Assembly (NCBI GenBank): GCA_009602725.1
Contig: WELB01000080.1
Location: forward strand, 4,565-41,234
Reading direction: 5' to 3'
DNA length: 36,670 nt
From: Spirogloea muscicola
Taxonomy: Eukaryota; Streptophyta; Zygnematophyceae; Spirogloeales; Spirogloeaceae
Every line of letters begins with the position of its first letter. The stretch's first letter is position 1. The notes beneath the pieces are model-generated. The model did not search any database. It was not told the DNA's origin and saw only the letters and a list, made by a program, of their open reading frames with translations. The translations under genes and the position numbers were made by a program. This document shows, in pieces, positions 15,190 to 27,921 of this stretch.

Positions 15190-15842
15190 GACATCTGTGC
15201 ACTTATAACGGATGTGCTTACATGAATTGATCCCGAAAAGGGAATACTGTCACGCTGACCAAGTATCAGCTGGCTCAATGAGTACTTGGGGCTATGCTCC
15301 CGGGATATGGCCACTGTTCATTATCTCTTCTGGGCAGGCTCTCAGAGCCATCGCCTTCTACTGGAAGCGTCTTTCCCTCACTGTTTAAGATAACACTCGG
15401 CCTCACCAAAGAGTGCCGCCCTTGTCATATTTGTGTTGATTAATCCTTATTGAAGCTGTCAAAAGGATGATCGTCCAAGTGCATGCTAGCATCTGTGCAG
15501 ACTCTCTTCTCATTGCAAGCTCATGTCCAGTAGAGTCCTTTCATTACGTTCTCATGATTCTGGCTGTTGAGTAGGGGCCTTCTCGGCGGCAAGGCAGCCC
15601 CTCATCAAGTGCACGATGACAACACACCACCCACCATCAAGAAGATGAGGCGGCGCATCCTTGACCAGGGCGTGGTTAATATATCTCAATCACGTTGCAC
15701 AGACCACCACACTGCACAGATCACCACACTGCACACGCAGTTCCCTGCTAGAGCTTCTGGCGAGCAGCATGTGGAGACGCAGTGAGCTTCGAGGGAAGCA
15801 GGCTCTTAAGTACAGAACAATGTGGCTCTCCCAAAGGAAGAA
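15190..15842. other. Intergenic region after MCM3, with one unexplained coding-like patch
   Basis: This is mostly non-coding. Around 15573-15690 a plus-strand reading opens after TTGAGTAG and gives GGKAAPHQVHDDN and TIKKMRRRILDQG, which have exon-like composition. I do not recognise it and could not join it to any neighbouring exon. It may be a relic of a lost gene or chance. Confidence 0.3.
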
Positions 15843-16025
15843 GTTGCTCGCGCAATAAGGGCAAGGGCTGTGAACAGCCAGCTCGAACGGTACTGACAAT
15901 TTGTTATTGCCTAGCCCCAATGGGATGGCGCACACCGAATGAGCCGGGAAGCATTAATACAGGAAAGCGCGGCCAAATTGACTGACGGCTGTGAGAGGCC
16001 AGCCCAAAAGAATGGACAATACAAG
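15843..16025. repeat. Degenerate hairpin-core repeats
   Basis: Two worn units: GGGCTGTGAACAGCCAGCTC near 15865 with a GACAATTTG tail, and GGCCAGCCCAAAAGAATGGACAAT near 15998. Between them lies AGAAAGCGCGGCCAAATTGACTG-like sequence that recurs at 18459-18482, so parts of this block are themselves shared within the repeat-rich region. Confidence 0.55.
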
Positions 16026-16087
16026 CAAGCAATCGCCCTGACGAAAGTCAGAGGCTGCACAGAAGAGTGACAAGCTTTGCCGGTAGA

Positions 16088-16178
16088 AGAAGAGAAGTGC
16101 TCGCCCATAGAGAAGAGTGGCTGGCAAAGCCAGCCCTAAAAGCCAGCCCTCTTCTCTACGGGCGAGCACTTCTCTTCT
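16088..16178. repeat. Long inverted repeat with near-perfect arms
   Basis: The left arm 16088-16124 (AGAAGAGAAGTGCTCGCCC...) pairs with the right arm 16143-16178 (...GGGCGAGCACTTCTCTTCT). The arms are 37 and 36 bases, with one mismatch and one bulge, and the loop is 18 bases. The arms are two copies of the 5' half of the dispersed unit in opposite senses. A nested GGCTGG/CCAGCC hairpin sits at the inner edge. The transcript or single strand would fold strongly. Confidence 0.85.
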
Positions 16179-16337
16179 AAAAAGAATGGACAATGTCCAA
16201 AGCCAGACAAAGAGGAGCCAGAAAAAGAAAGTAGATGAGGACTACACTACAATACACTGCAAAAGGAGACGATGCAGAGGGAAGCTCAGTACCCACGAGT
16301 GAGCAACATCAGGTCTGAGTAGCTCGCTGCAGGGAGA
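16104..16337 (+). repeat. Full-length dispersed repeat unit (copy B)
   Basis: Same block order as 735-967: GCTCGCCCATAGAGAAGAG, GGCTGGCAAAGCCAGCCC, AAAAAGAATGGACAATGTCC, AAAGCCAGACAAAGA, GGACTACACTAC, then CTCAGTACCCACGAGTGAGC and AACATCAGGTC. It is extended by the inverted copy of its own first part (see 16088-16178). Confidence 0.8.
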
Positions 16338-16429
16338 AAGAGAAGGCGTGGGGCGCATGAAATGAAATGGAGGCCAATTCAAGCCGATACATTGTTCAGG
16401 CAGAGTCTAGGGCAAAGTAAACAGGGCTA

Positions 16430-16585
16430 CATAATCGTGAGACCTAAACTAAGGTGCCTAAGGTGACATCAGTACCCACTGCTGAGCACAAACAAACCCG
16501 ACAAGCTAACTTGGGGAGCTGGAGCGCCGCCACGAAAGCCGGAGGCCTGACTTAGAAGAAGACTTAGAGCGCCCTGCACGTTGCA
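16430..16585. repeat. Dispersed repeat, copy 2 of a long pair
   Basis: This is a near-identical copy of 1-146, in the same sense and about 16.4 kb away. It differs by scattered substitutions and a short internal duplication near 16552-16566. It directly follows a full-length hairpin-type unit, so the two families may be parts of one larger element. Confidence 0.8.
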
Positions 16586-16660
16586 GGGAAAGAAGCACTC
16601 CGCCGGGACCCAGAGGCGGCGGCCATACCTGCTCGCCCTGTGGAAGAAGGTGCTTGCCCA

Positions 16661-16700
16661 TTGAGGATAGGGAAGGGCGATTGAGGATAGGGAAGGGCGA
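16661..16700 (+). repeat. Exact tandem repeat, 2 x 20 bases
   Basis: The 20-base unit TTGAGGATAGGGAAGGGCGA occurs twice head to tail with no difference. Its start, the TTGAGGATAGGG found in the hairpin repeat flank CCCATTGAGGATAGGGG, shows that it arose from the dispersed element. Confidence 0.85.
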
Positions 16701-17285
16701 TTGCAGTGATTGGGCAGCCAAAGAATAAAGGTGAGTTTAAATAGAGACAGGGCTCGTACGACCAATGCTCGCATCGAGCGCCACGGCAAGCGAGGCGTCA
16801 GTGCGGTGGGGGAGCGGGAGCTGCCCCCGGCGAAGGTCTGGTCATCTCATAGCCCATCTTCCAGTACACAATCACTTATGAGTTCTGTGCGGCCAGCAAC
16901 GCGGGCGACCATACATGTTCACATATGGAATACTGTTCGGCTATCAACGCAGGCGAGAGTCGAACCTCACACCGGTAAATTGAAGTGTGGATACCCTACG
17001 AACCAATGCCAATCAGGAACACAAGTCTCAGAAACACAAGTTCACCGTGAGTGCAGAACACGCCTATATACCCACGTGTGGCGACCTGACAGGGTGATTA
17101 GCAAGGCACAATGGCGGGGGGGATGCGAGCACAGAAATGAGAGAAGGGCTCGCCCATTGATGATACAGAACTGGAGTGTGTATGGCTTTCCCCTTCTCTG
17201 GGCTGGCCTCTCCCAGCCACCGCCTTCTCCTGGAAGCGTCTTTCTTCAAGGTACTGGAAAGGCACAGCACGGGGCCAACAAGAAA

Positions 17286-17345
17286 GGGCTCGCCCATTGA
17301 GGTTAGGGGCTGGAAAAGCCAGCCCAAAAAAGAATGAACAGATTA
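17286..17345 (+). repeat. Hairpin-core repeat, forward orientation
   Basis: GGGCTCGCCCATTGAGG, TTAGGGGCTGG, AAAA, GCCAGCCC and AAAAAAGAATGAACA follow in order. This is the reverse complement of the arrangement at 607-660 and 1362-1425 and the cleanest plus-strand copy of the short form. Confidence 0.8.
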
Positions 17346-17741
17346 CGAGAAGGGGCCAGGGGAAGCGCTAAGATGAACAAGCACAGAATGAAACAAAGCA
17401 GCTACTAACCAATCAGTAACCCCTGCAAAGCAGCCGCAAATCAGAGATGCTAGGCTTCTGGAAGTGGGTCCCCTGGCCAGAGCCAGAGGCAGCAGCGAGG
17501 GCTCTGCCGTCCCGCCAAAGAGGTAAGAATATAATGCGCCGGCTATGGCTGCTGCCTCAGCTCAGGGTCTCGGCGGAGTGCCTCTTTCCCAGCTTCGAGT
17601 TATTCTGACTTGCTGTTGCTCACTCGTGGAGCATCCATCTGCATCATTTTGTGTCCTGGTGTGTGTTTTTTCTTTACGGCACCGTTTTGCGGCCTTTGGA
17701 CATTGTCTTATTCTCTAGGCTGGCTCTGCTGGTGAAAGTGC

Positions 17742-17925
17742 TCGCCCATAGAGAAGAGGGGGCTGGCAAAGCCAGCCCCAAAAAGATTGGACAATGTCCA
17801 AAGCCAAAGAAAGAGTTGCTGAAAAGGACTACACTACCAACCACGGCAAAACGACGATGCCAAGGAAAGCTCAGTACCCGCGAGTGAGCAACATCAGGTC
17901 GGAATAGCTTGCTGCAGGGAACGAG
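17742..17925 (+). repeat. Full-length dispersed repeat unit (copy C)
   Basis: GCTCGCCCATAGAGAAGAGG, a perfect GGGGCTGGC AAA GCCAGCCCC hairpin, AAAAAGATTGGACAATGTCC, AAAGCCAAAGAAAG, GGACTACACTACC, then CTCAGTACCCGCGAGTGAGC and AACATCAGGTCGGA. It matches copies A and B in order and spacing and is slightly shorter. Confidence 0.85.
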
Positions 17926-18067
17926 GCACTCCGTCTGCTAGCCCCTCTCGAGCAATTTCTTGAAGACAACCAATTCCAACGGGGCCAACCGTTTTCCAAG
18001 GTGCCAGTGGATTAGCGAGATAGGGCGGATCTAAGAGGGCAAAAGCGGTCTCTACACCCACCCTCTG

Positions 18068-18515
18068 ACCTTGGGCTGCCTTTTCACAGCCCTTGCCCCC
18101 ATTGGGAGAGCAGAAGAAGTAACACTTCCAAGGGGACAAGGGCTGCGAAAAGCCAGCCCAAAAAGAAATTGACAGAGGTTCGGAGGGGCCTACAAGCGTT
18201 TAGCAGCTACTAAGGGGCCTGAAGATGCTATGTCAGAACAGGGGGAGGATAGATCACTCAGTAGTTACGAGTAAGGAGCCTCAGATCTGACAGACTAGCT
18301 GCCGGAAAACTATCCCCCTGACGAAAGCCGGAGGCTGCAGCGAGAGCACGGCCAGCACGCAGATGCAGAGCGTGGGCCATGGACCGCTGAAGGGATACTG
18401 ACAAGAGAGAGCCACTTCTTCTGACCCGCTTGGACCTTTAAACCTTTGTTGCTTTCTTAAGAAAGCGCGGCCAGATTGACTGGTGGCTGGGAGAGGCCAG
18501 CCCAAAAGAGTGGAC
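18068..18515. repeat. Mixed-orientation hairpin-core repeats
   Basis: A reverse copy (CTTGGGCTGCCTTTTCACAG then CCCTTGCCCCCATTGGG) starts near 18071. A forward copy (GGGCTGCGAAAAGCCAGCCC, AAAAAGAAATTGACAG) is near 18142. ACGAAAGCCGGAGGCTGC, shared with 102, 16041 and 16532, is at 18321. A further forward copy (GGCCAGCCCAAAAGAGTGGACA) is near 18495. Confidence 0.65.
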
Positions 18516-19692
18516 AAGGTCTGAAGGAGCCGGAGTGCTAAATGATAAGACTTTCTTGGCATTGCAGCCACATCCCATTTCCCCGCCCCATTCCTTCTTC
18601 GCGCCTGGGCTCAAAAATCTGCTCGTCCTTACAGTTGCAGCAGCAAACGCGGGCCCATGAGCAGCAGGCAGTATAGGCTTATCTCTTTCTTGCCCACCTT
18701 TGCTCTATCCCAAGGACTACAGTCTAGGCGGGAAGATTGACACTCCTTGTAACACAGAGAAATAAGACGAGTTGATGTTGTACCAATTGGCACCTCGTCA
18801 ATGGTCATGCAAAATATGATAGCAGTCATTGTGACTGGCCAGCCCAGAAATGTATGAACAAATGGGCCACAAAAGCGGCGTAGCACACAGCGACTCAAGT
18901 GGCCACTGGGTGCTCAATATCTCCTAGTGAGCAGCCGCTGGTTATAGAAACTAGTCTCCTGCCAGCCAGATTGACGACCTAGCAAGGCAATTTGCCTACT
19001 GTGGCGCTCAAATTGCAGGACTAGAAGCAAGGTGAGATATTTCTATCAAGGGGCAGCTTCTCTACAATGCCAGGCACAAGACTAAAGAATAAAGAGCAGG
19101 GTCAGGAGGCGCCACATCAGCAGGTGGCAAGCACTCACAACCCCCTGCCATCGAAGCATATACAGCACCTATGCAACAGATAAAATGAGGACCAACTGTG
19201 GCAGCTCCAAGGCACCTGATGCTGCTGAAGTGCCTCCCTCAGAGCGGATGGTACATATACATAGCTTGTCTCAAACTTTCTGCATGCATCCGGGGAACAC
19301 CAACGGTTGCTACGCGGGGCCCTCTTTTGAGGTGCTGTGCGTGGAGCTCCTCAGAACAATGGCTGCTCTTCGCAAACCCATGTCATATGTCGACAAGCTA
19401 AGCTCAGCTTTTAATCTTGCCTGTTATCACCTCTGCCGCAACCCAATCCTCAGAGACGACAGTATGCAATGATGACTTGCCCTCAATGGCTGTGTTCAGT
19501 GGACAATTGCAAGGTGCCACGTGGTGCATGGATCTCTTTGTGCCAAGCCCTCACTGGCGCATTTGCCATACTGACAACATGCATTGCCAAGCTAGCGACA
19601 GCTGCAGTTGTCACACTTATCCACGCCTGCAACTTGTTTCTCAGAATAATGGACCGCGACAATGATCTGCCCCAATTGACTCTATGGACCAT
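18516..19692. other. Non-coding stretch downstream of RPS14
   Basis: This holds the 3' flank of the minus-strand RPS14 gene and the end of the repeat block; a last worn GGCCAGCCCAGAAATG core is near 18838. ORFs of 60-120 codons are present on both strands but show no domain, no family likeness and no supporting splice pattern. No RNA gene was recognised. Confidence 0.5.
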
Positions 19693-20870
<1,178 letters not shown>

Positions 20871-21587
20871 NNNNNNNNNNNNNNNNNNNNNNNNNNNNNN
20901 NNNNNNNNNNNNNNNNNNNNNNNNNNNNNNNNNNNNNNNNNNNNNNNNNNNNNNNNNNNNNNNNNNNNNNNNNNNNNNNNNNNNNNNNNNNNNNNNNNNN
21001 NNNNNNNNNNNNNNNNNNNNNNNNNNNNNNNNNNNNNNNNNNNNNNNNNNNNNNNNNNNNNNNNNNNNNNNNNNNNNNNNNNNNNNNNNNNNNNNNNNNN
21101 NNNNNNNNNNNNNNNNNNNNNNNNNNNNNNNNNNNNNNNNNNNNNNNNNNNNNNNNNNNNNNNNNNNNNNNNNNNNNNNNNNNNNNNNNNNNNNNNNNNN
21201 NNNNNNNNNNNNNNNNNNNNNNNNNNNNNNNNNNNNNNNNNNNNNNNNNNNNNNNNNNNNNNNNNNNNNNNNNNNNNNNNNNNNNNNNNNNNNNNNNNNN
21301 NNNNNNNNNNNNNNNNNNNNNNNNNNNNNNNNNNNNNNNNNNNNNNNNNNNNNNNNNNNNNNNNNNNNNNNNNNNNNNNNNNNNNNNNNNNNNNNNNNNN
21401 NNNNNNNNNNNNNNNNNNNNNNNNNNNNNNNNNNNNNNNNNNNNNNNNNNNNNNNNNNNNNNNNNNNNNNNNNNNNNNNNNNNNNNNNNNNNNNNNNNNN
21501 NNNNNNNNNNNNNNNNNNNNNNNNNNNNNNNNNNNNNNNNNNNNNNNNNNNNNNNNNNNNNNNNNNNNNNNNNNNNNGCGCGGCGGG
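20871..21587. other. Assembly gap (717 N)
   Basis: A run of N flanked by very GC-rich sequence. It hides the start of RPS14 (minus), the start of Mfd (plus) and their shared promoter region. Its length may be an estimate, so reading frames should not be carried across it. Confidence 0.99.
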
Positions 21588-24500
21588 CTTGCCAGCAGCG
21601 GGCTCCATCGCCGGCGGCGGCGCCTGGCCTCCGGAGAAGCTGCGGCAGGTCCTCCCGGGCTGCTCCGCGAGCCAGCCGCAGGCCGCCTGCCACTGCCGCC
21701 GGCCATGGGGCCGCCCGTCTTGGGCCTGGCCGCCGCCGTTGCTGGCGGCGCCTGCGCCAGGACGCCGTCGTGAGCTCCACTACGGCGTCTCGAGACCGCT
21801 GCAGACCGGCGGCGCTCGCCTCCCGCGGCCATGGCTGGACGCTGCGCCCAGAGGCCTCTCGGTGCGCGCGGCGGACCCCAGCACCAGCAATGGGGCAGCC
21901 AGGCGCTCTTTCGCGCTGGCGACTGGCGTCCGGAAGGCCACCGCCGCCAAGCCTCTGGAGCGCCCGCCGCCGCCGCATCCGCCGCCGTCGCCGCCGCCGC
22001 AGCCGCAGAAGCAGCAGCAGCAGCAGCAGCCTCTGTCAAGACAGCGGCATGGGACCTCAGCGGACCCGTTGCTGGAGGGCGTCGCCCGAGACAACGCCGA
22101 CGATCCCAATGGCAAAGACCTACCGAGGCCGGCGAGCTACCTCACGGCAGGGGCCAGCAGCAGCGGCGGCGGCGGCGGCGGCAGCATCCCCAGAGACGCG
22201 CTGGCGGTCATACGGCAGCAGCTGGAGACGCAGGCCGGCGACAGCAAGGGCTACTTTGACAAGCCCCTGGTGGCTGACGAGGCTGCGCGGCTGCGGCAGA
22301 AGTTCAGGGAGCGCCGCAATAAGGGCCTCGAGGTCTCACCGTTTGATACTACAATCCTCTGGGAAAGTGGAAGAAGATGAGAAAGAGAAGTAGTCTTAAG
22401 TACTTCTAATTTACACGAGAGCTTGTGTAGCTGCAGCGACAGCAGAGCTGGCGTGAGGTGCATGCATGCCTCCGTGGTGAGAAGCAGCGGATCGCTGCAG
22501 GCGTTGCTGTCCAGCTTTCTGTAAGCTCATGCACGAGTTGGCACATCTTCTGTGATCTCACAGGACCTGCGGGGCCGGCTGAGCAAGCAGCGCGGCGAGG
22601 AGATCCGGCCCAGCAGCGAGGGCGGTGGCGAGATCAGCTATGCCGTCGACCCTGAGAAGCTCATACCCGGCGAGTTTGTGGTGCACAAGCGCGTCGGCAT
22701 CGGCAAGTTCGTGTGCGTCAAGTCCGAGGTGCCGGCGGGCAAGGGCAAGCCCGTGAAGATGCTGTACATCAAGTACGCCGACGGCATGGCCAAGCTGCGC
22801 GCTAAGCAGGCGCACCGCCTCCTCTACCGCTTCCGCTCGTGAGCACCGCTCTGCTCATTCCACGAGGCCAGTGAGCTGCCGAAGCTGCCTCTGCACGTGC
22901 CACAGCCTGCCATAATTCTCAACAAGTGAAGCACAAGCACAGTCTATACGTCTTGTGCCGCTGCTTGTGGAGCTCGCTTGACTGAAAAGCGACCGGCCTC
23001 TGGCACATTGAGCTGGCAGGCCAGGGGAGCGGGGCCGTGCTCCAGCGCTCAGCAAGCTGAGCGATACTTCATCGTGGGAGAAGCGCAAGAACAAGGGCAA
23101 GGTGGCCATACAGCGACTTGTTGTTGACATGATGGAGCTGTACGTGCACCGCCTGAAGCAGCGGCGGCCCCCATACCAGAAGCATGCCAAGGCCATGGTG
23201 TCGTTTGCTGCATCCTTCCCGTACAGCCCTACCCCTGACCAGGCCCAGGTATGGCCAGCCGCCCTCACTGTCCAATTTTACTGGGACATCTTTGATGAGC
23301 TTTGTCAGATGCTTTTATATCTAGACGTACTCATGGAAGGCACTCAAGTTACTTGAGAGCCGATTATCATGGCGATATCTGCCTACCATTTCTATATTAG
23401 CATCATCATCGATGCCCTTCACTCTTGTCAGTTCACAAAACTGTCATATAGTCAAGACAATTTGGAAGTTGCTGAAGCACTGCTAATGGAGAGGGGTTTG
23501 CAGAGCTGCTTTATTTGGCTGTAGCAGTGTAATACGTCCTTTCTTGTGCACAGGCCTTTGTTGATGTGGAGGGCGACATGACTGACCGTGACACGCCCAT
23601 GGACCGGCTCATCTGTGGAGACGTTGGCTTTGGCAAGACGGAGGTGGCGATGCGCGCCATCTACCGCGCCATTCTGGACCGGCGGCAGGTCATGGTCCTC
23701 GCGCCAACCACGGTGCTGGCGAAGCAGCACTTCCACACCATCTCCGAGCGCATGCTGCCCCACGGCGACGTCCAAGTGCGCCTCCTCAGCCGCTTCCAGG
23801 TCAGCCACAATGAGCACCAACCGCTTCTCGTGTAGCAGGCAGTCAGGATGTTGTGTGGCAACCGGCCAAGTTGTTGCTATACACCATCCAGACCTTGTAC
23901 GCCTCGTTCCCTCGCTCTCTAAAGGAGAGCAAGAATTGCCATCTGCTCACCCTACGCCAGTTGTTCTCGCCTTGCAGAAAGAGAGCGAGAGGAGGGAGGT
24001 CATAAAGGGAATCCAGGACGGGAGCCTGCACGTTGTAGTGGGGACGCATGCTCTGCTGGGCAGTCAGATTCGGTACCACAACCTCGGCCTTCTCGTTGTC
24101 GACGAGGAGCAGGTCTACCAAAACCCTCACTCTGGGGCTGGCAAGCATGGTCCATGCTTGCAGCCTCGAGCGCACAATTTTTTTTAAACAATTCAGCAAT
24201 AAAGAGTAATGGCACTTGGCTCCTAGAGTTGCTTCTTCAGTGGTGGACTAGAGCAGGTAGATTAGCTAACCAATACCCAGGCTTGAGAATGCTCTTGTTC
24301 ACACAAGCATGGCTGATGTGTGCTGGTAAAGCATGATGCAGAGATTTGGGGTGCGGCAGAAGGAGAAGATCACCTCCCTCAAGACGACTGTAGACGTGCT
24401 CACGCTATCAGCAACCCCCATCCCTCGCACTCTCCACATGGCACTCAATGGCTTCCGTGATGCAAGGTCTGCAAGTCGTCTCAGCCTCACAAGTCGTTGT

Positions 24501-27419
24501 AGAAATCTGCGTCTTGCTCTCTCGGCGTGAACGCATGGCACATCGTGTCCTCTGGGGTTTAAGATGTCCACATTCATTCGTACCTTAATGTGAATGCTCG
24601 CAAGTTTTGTTGCCAGCCTGATAACAACGCCGCCGCCAGAGAGACGGCCAATCAGGACGCACCTGCACGAGTTCAGCTGGGACAAGGTCAAGGAGGCCAT
24701 TCAAGCGGAGCTGGATCGCAAGGGCCAGATCTTCTATGTCGTGCCTCGCATCAAGGGTATAGCAACCTCTTCATTCTTCTTATTGATGCAGATAATCATC
24801 CACTGTATTCCAGCAAGCTTTGATGTCCTGACTGTGAAGAATCAGCTGGTACTACTTCCAATGGGTACAGTGTGATAGCTCTTTCTCTTGCCAGGCATCG
24901 AAGAGACACGAGCCAGACTTGAGGCACAGTTTGAGAATGTCAGCATCGCTGTAGCACATGGTCAGGTACTGCAAGCTGCCCCGCTGTGCCTGCTGCTACC
25001 AGCTCATTGCAGTCCTGTGCCTGACAATGACAATTTTGACCTTAAGTGTTCAAGTGAAGCAGCTTGCATCCCAAGTCTGCATCTTGCCGGTTCTACCCAG
25101 CCACACTTCTAAAAGCTGAACTTGCCTTTGTGATGCAGCAAAGTTCAGAGGAGCTGGAGGAGGCGATGGAGGAGTTCTCTGAGGGTAAGACGGACATGCT
25201 CCTGTGTACGAGTATCATTGAGAGTGGGCTGGACATCTCCACAGTCAACACGATTGTTATTGAGGACATTCACCTATTTGGGCTCGCCCAACTGTACCAG
25301 GTTCGCATCCTACCGCACACCCAGAAAGTGCTGGTGCTGATGATGCAGCAGGGTGCAGACTAGGTATTGATGTGGTCACGTACTCAGCACACACAAGGGT
25401 CCTATCAGCCTGTTGGTGCACCTACGAATCTGCACAATCAGATATTGGATGACCCTGCAGTGATCACATTACAATATCACCTATCTCAAGCCTATCCTCA
25501 CAATAGAAACTCAGCGACTAGGTACATGCAAATGTCTCTTTACATCTGGCAACGTCTTGCAGCTGCGAGGACGGGTTGGCCGAGCTGATCAGGAGGCGCA
25601 CGCATACATGTTCCACCCTCCTAAGGACCTCCTCACAGATGAAGCACTGGTACTACTGTACAACTTTGCTAGGAACAATGTCAATTTCACCTTGGTGTGA
25701 TCTTCAGCATCTCACAATATCTTGCAAATTTGTGAAAAGCTTAGTGTGAGCAAGTGAGCAACCTGCATTCTGGTGTCTGAGATCTTGTGTGGGGGTCTGC
25801 AAGGGATTGAGGATCCTGCTGGCTTGCGGTTGCGCAGGAGAGGCTGGTTGCTCTGGAGGAGTGCTGTGGCCTGGGCCAGGGTTTCCAGCTTGCGGAGAGG
25901 GACATGGCCATCCGTGGCATCGGTAACGTGTTTGGTGAGAAACAGAGCGGCGACATGGCCAAGATTGGCGTGGATTTGTACCTTGAGATGCTGTATGAGG
26001 GCCTCTCCAAGGTGCGAAGGCCTGGAAAATGGCCTGTGCATGGCTACTTGGATCCATCCTCTAGCATGCAAGCTTTCTTTGTCCGGGGAGCTTGATTCGT
26101 GATCAAAAGTATCAGTGCGAGCACTGCTTGCTCTCACAGCACGAGCTGCTGAATGTGCTGGTTTCCTCTGCTGCAGGTGGAGCAGCAAAATCTTCCGCGG
26201 CTCAACTTCGAGGATGTGAAGGTATACTTGTAGTTCATTCTTAAGCTTGGAAGCTGGACTGTTGGCTGCACAGCAGGGTCCTATATGCGGACACCAGTTT
26301 GCCAGAAGCTCTGATGGCTTGATTAGATTGTCTTCTTAGCAGTTTGTGAAGGTGCGTCAATCACCATGACTTGGTATGTGTAAGAACTATCAGAAAGTAG
26401 CTTAAAGTGTCCTGACTGCGACATTTTCTATCAAGTGCAGCTGGACATTGAGGTGGATTCGCACATCCCCAGTGAGTACATCCCGGACTTGGCAATGAGG
26501 GAGAAAGTTGTACAGGATGCGGAGAAGGCCGCTGGTGAGGGCATGCGAGCCCTCATGCTCTTCACCGACCGCCTGCGGGATAATTTTGGCAGGGAGCCCC
26601 TTTCCGTAGAGGTGACTCGTCTCCCCTAAGCACGACATTGCAAACGCCTGCTTGCCAAAGTGCACTCCTGCACTGAAACAGTTTTGTTGCCAACCTTCAA
26701 TTTTTTGGTCGTCTCAGCCCGAGGCCTCAGGCCTTCCGCAGCTTTTGTTCACACTGCTCACTGCAATATGTATTTGTGACTCGTTTTTCTCCGAGCGGAA
26801 TGCAAAAAGTTACTGGCGGCGCTCTGATGCACAGGGTTCGTCTCTTTGCACGTTTCAGATGCTGCTCAAGACGCTGTACGTGCGACGAATCGCAGCTGAC
26901 CTGGGCATCGGCCACATCTCGGTCAAGGGCAAGACCATCATTATGGGAACGGAGATGGAGGATGAGGCCTTCGAGATGCTGAGCAATGCAATGGAGAGCG
27001 ACTCCCTGCGCGGCTTCCTGTCCTACCACGACGGGCGGATAGAGGTTCGAGCAGCAGACTTATTCTAGGCCCCAAGACCCCAGACCTAGTCCCCAAATCC
27101 TCAGTCCTATCAGCCCGGCACCCATGGAGATGCTTTGTTCTGGGCTCAGCAAGGCCACACGTTCCATGATCTTAGCTGTTTCTCTTCTCCCGTGTCCTTA
27201 GAAACGAGGTTTGGCGGCAGGTTGTGCAGCACCCTGAGGAAGGCCAATGATCGTTGGGTCCTGAGGCTGAGGTCCCTCGCCTTCTGCGTTCTGCCTGTGT
27301 GCGGTTCTTTGCAGCTGCAGGGCCTCATTGGCCTCCCGCCCGACCGCCAACTCGAGCGCGTGTTCAGCTGCCTCGCCGACATGCGCAACGGCCTCCCCTC
27401 CTTCGTCAGATACATTTGA
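21588..27419 (+). CDS. MFD: Mfd-type transcription-repair coupling helicase, plant form, 5' partial
   Basis: Exons: 21588-22332 (partial), 22564-22838, 23053-23248, 23554-23799, 23978-24112, 24342-24466, 24617-24756, 24895-24965, 25139-25300, 25563-25649, 25838-26011, 26177-26221, 26441-26611, 26859-27044, 27315-27419. In order: a low-complexity N-terminus; a CarD-like RNA polymerase-binding domain ([23 protein letters not shown]); helicase motifs GDVGFGKTE (I), [10 protein letters not shown] (Ia), DEEQ (II), LSATPIPRT (III), FYVVPRIKG (IV), [10 protein letters not shown] (V) and [10 protein letters not shown] (VI, across an intron); the RecG-like translocation region; and a C-terminal domain ending SFVRYI, like plant LPALIKY. 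Mfd removes RNA polymerase stalled at DNA damage. The UvrB-like module of bacterial Mfd is absent, as in plants. A plastid location is inferred from the family and from [19 protein letters not shown] in the Arg/Ala-rich leader. No in-frame ATG lies between the gap and the conserved part, so the start is in the gap. Confidence 0.93.
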
Positions 27420-27921
27420 AGGACGCTTGGGCCTCGCTGGTGGCTGGAGGACCGAGCTCGTCGCCGCCTTGCTCGCAATTTGCAGCAGCAGAGATGCTCC
27501 CCTTCCGCAGGCGGCCATTCGCAGGCGGCCATTGGGCAATACAGCACAGTTAGCAAAGCAACTAGTACATACCCTCCCACTGCGTTGCGCTCTTCTGCAT
27601 GGCGATTACGAATGCTGGTGCTGAGAGCCTCAGGAATGTTGCCTCTCGATGTCACAAGCACACGACAATTAGCGTCTCGCTTCTCAGCCTGTCCCCCAGA
27701 CTGCGCGCTGAGCCGGAGGAGGGGGTGAAGGAGGCCAGAGCTAGGGTGAGAAGGTTAGGGTTGGGCCCGGCTTGGGGCTGCTGGGAATTTAGGGCACGGC
27801 GCCGGGCCTGGGATAGCCCGTCCTTCCGCGCCGGCCTATGCTCGGGCGCGCCGGCGGCGGCGGCTGNCCGCCGCTGCCGCCTGACGCCGCGCCGCCGGCG
27901 ACGGCGCCTGCGTCGCCGCAG
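27420..27921. other. Spacer between Mfd and the pyruvate carrier gene
   Basis: This should hold the 3' end of Mfd and the promoter and first exon of the next gene. It includes a small tandem repeat (GCAGGCGGCCATT twice, 27507-27534) and a single N at 27867 in very GC-rich sequence. I could not identify an exon that would precede the carrier exon at 27922 in the right phase. Confidence 0.5.

Noticed and set aside
16953-16972. tRNA-like T-arm on the minus strand (GAGGTTCGACTCTCGCC)
   Set aside because: The loop is one base too long, no matching acceptor stem lies about 70 bases upstream, and no anticodon arm is visible.
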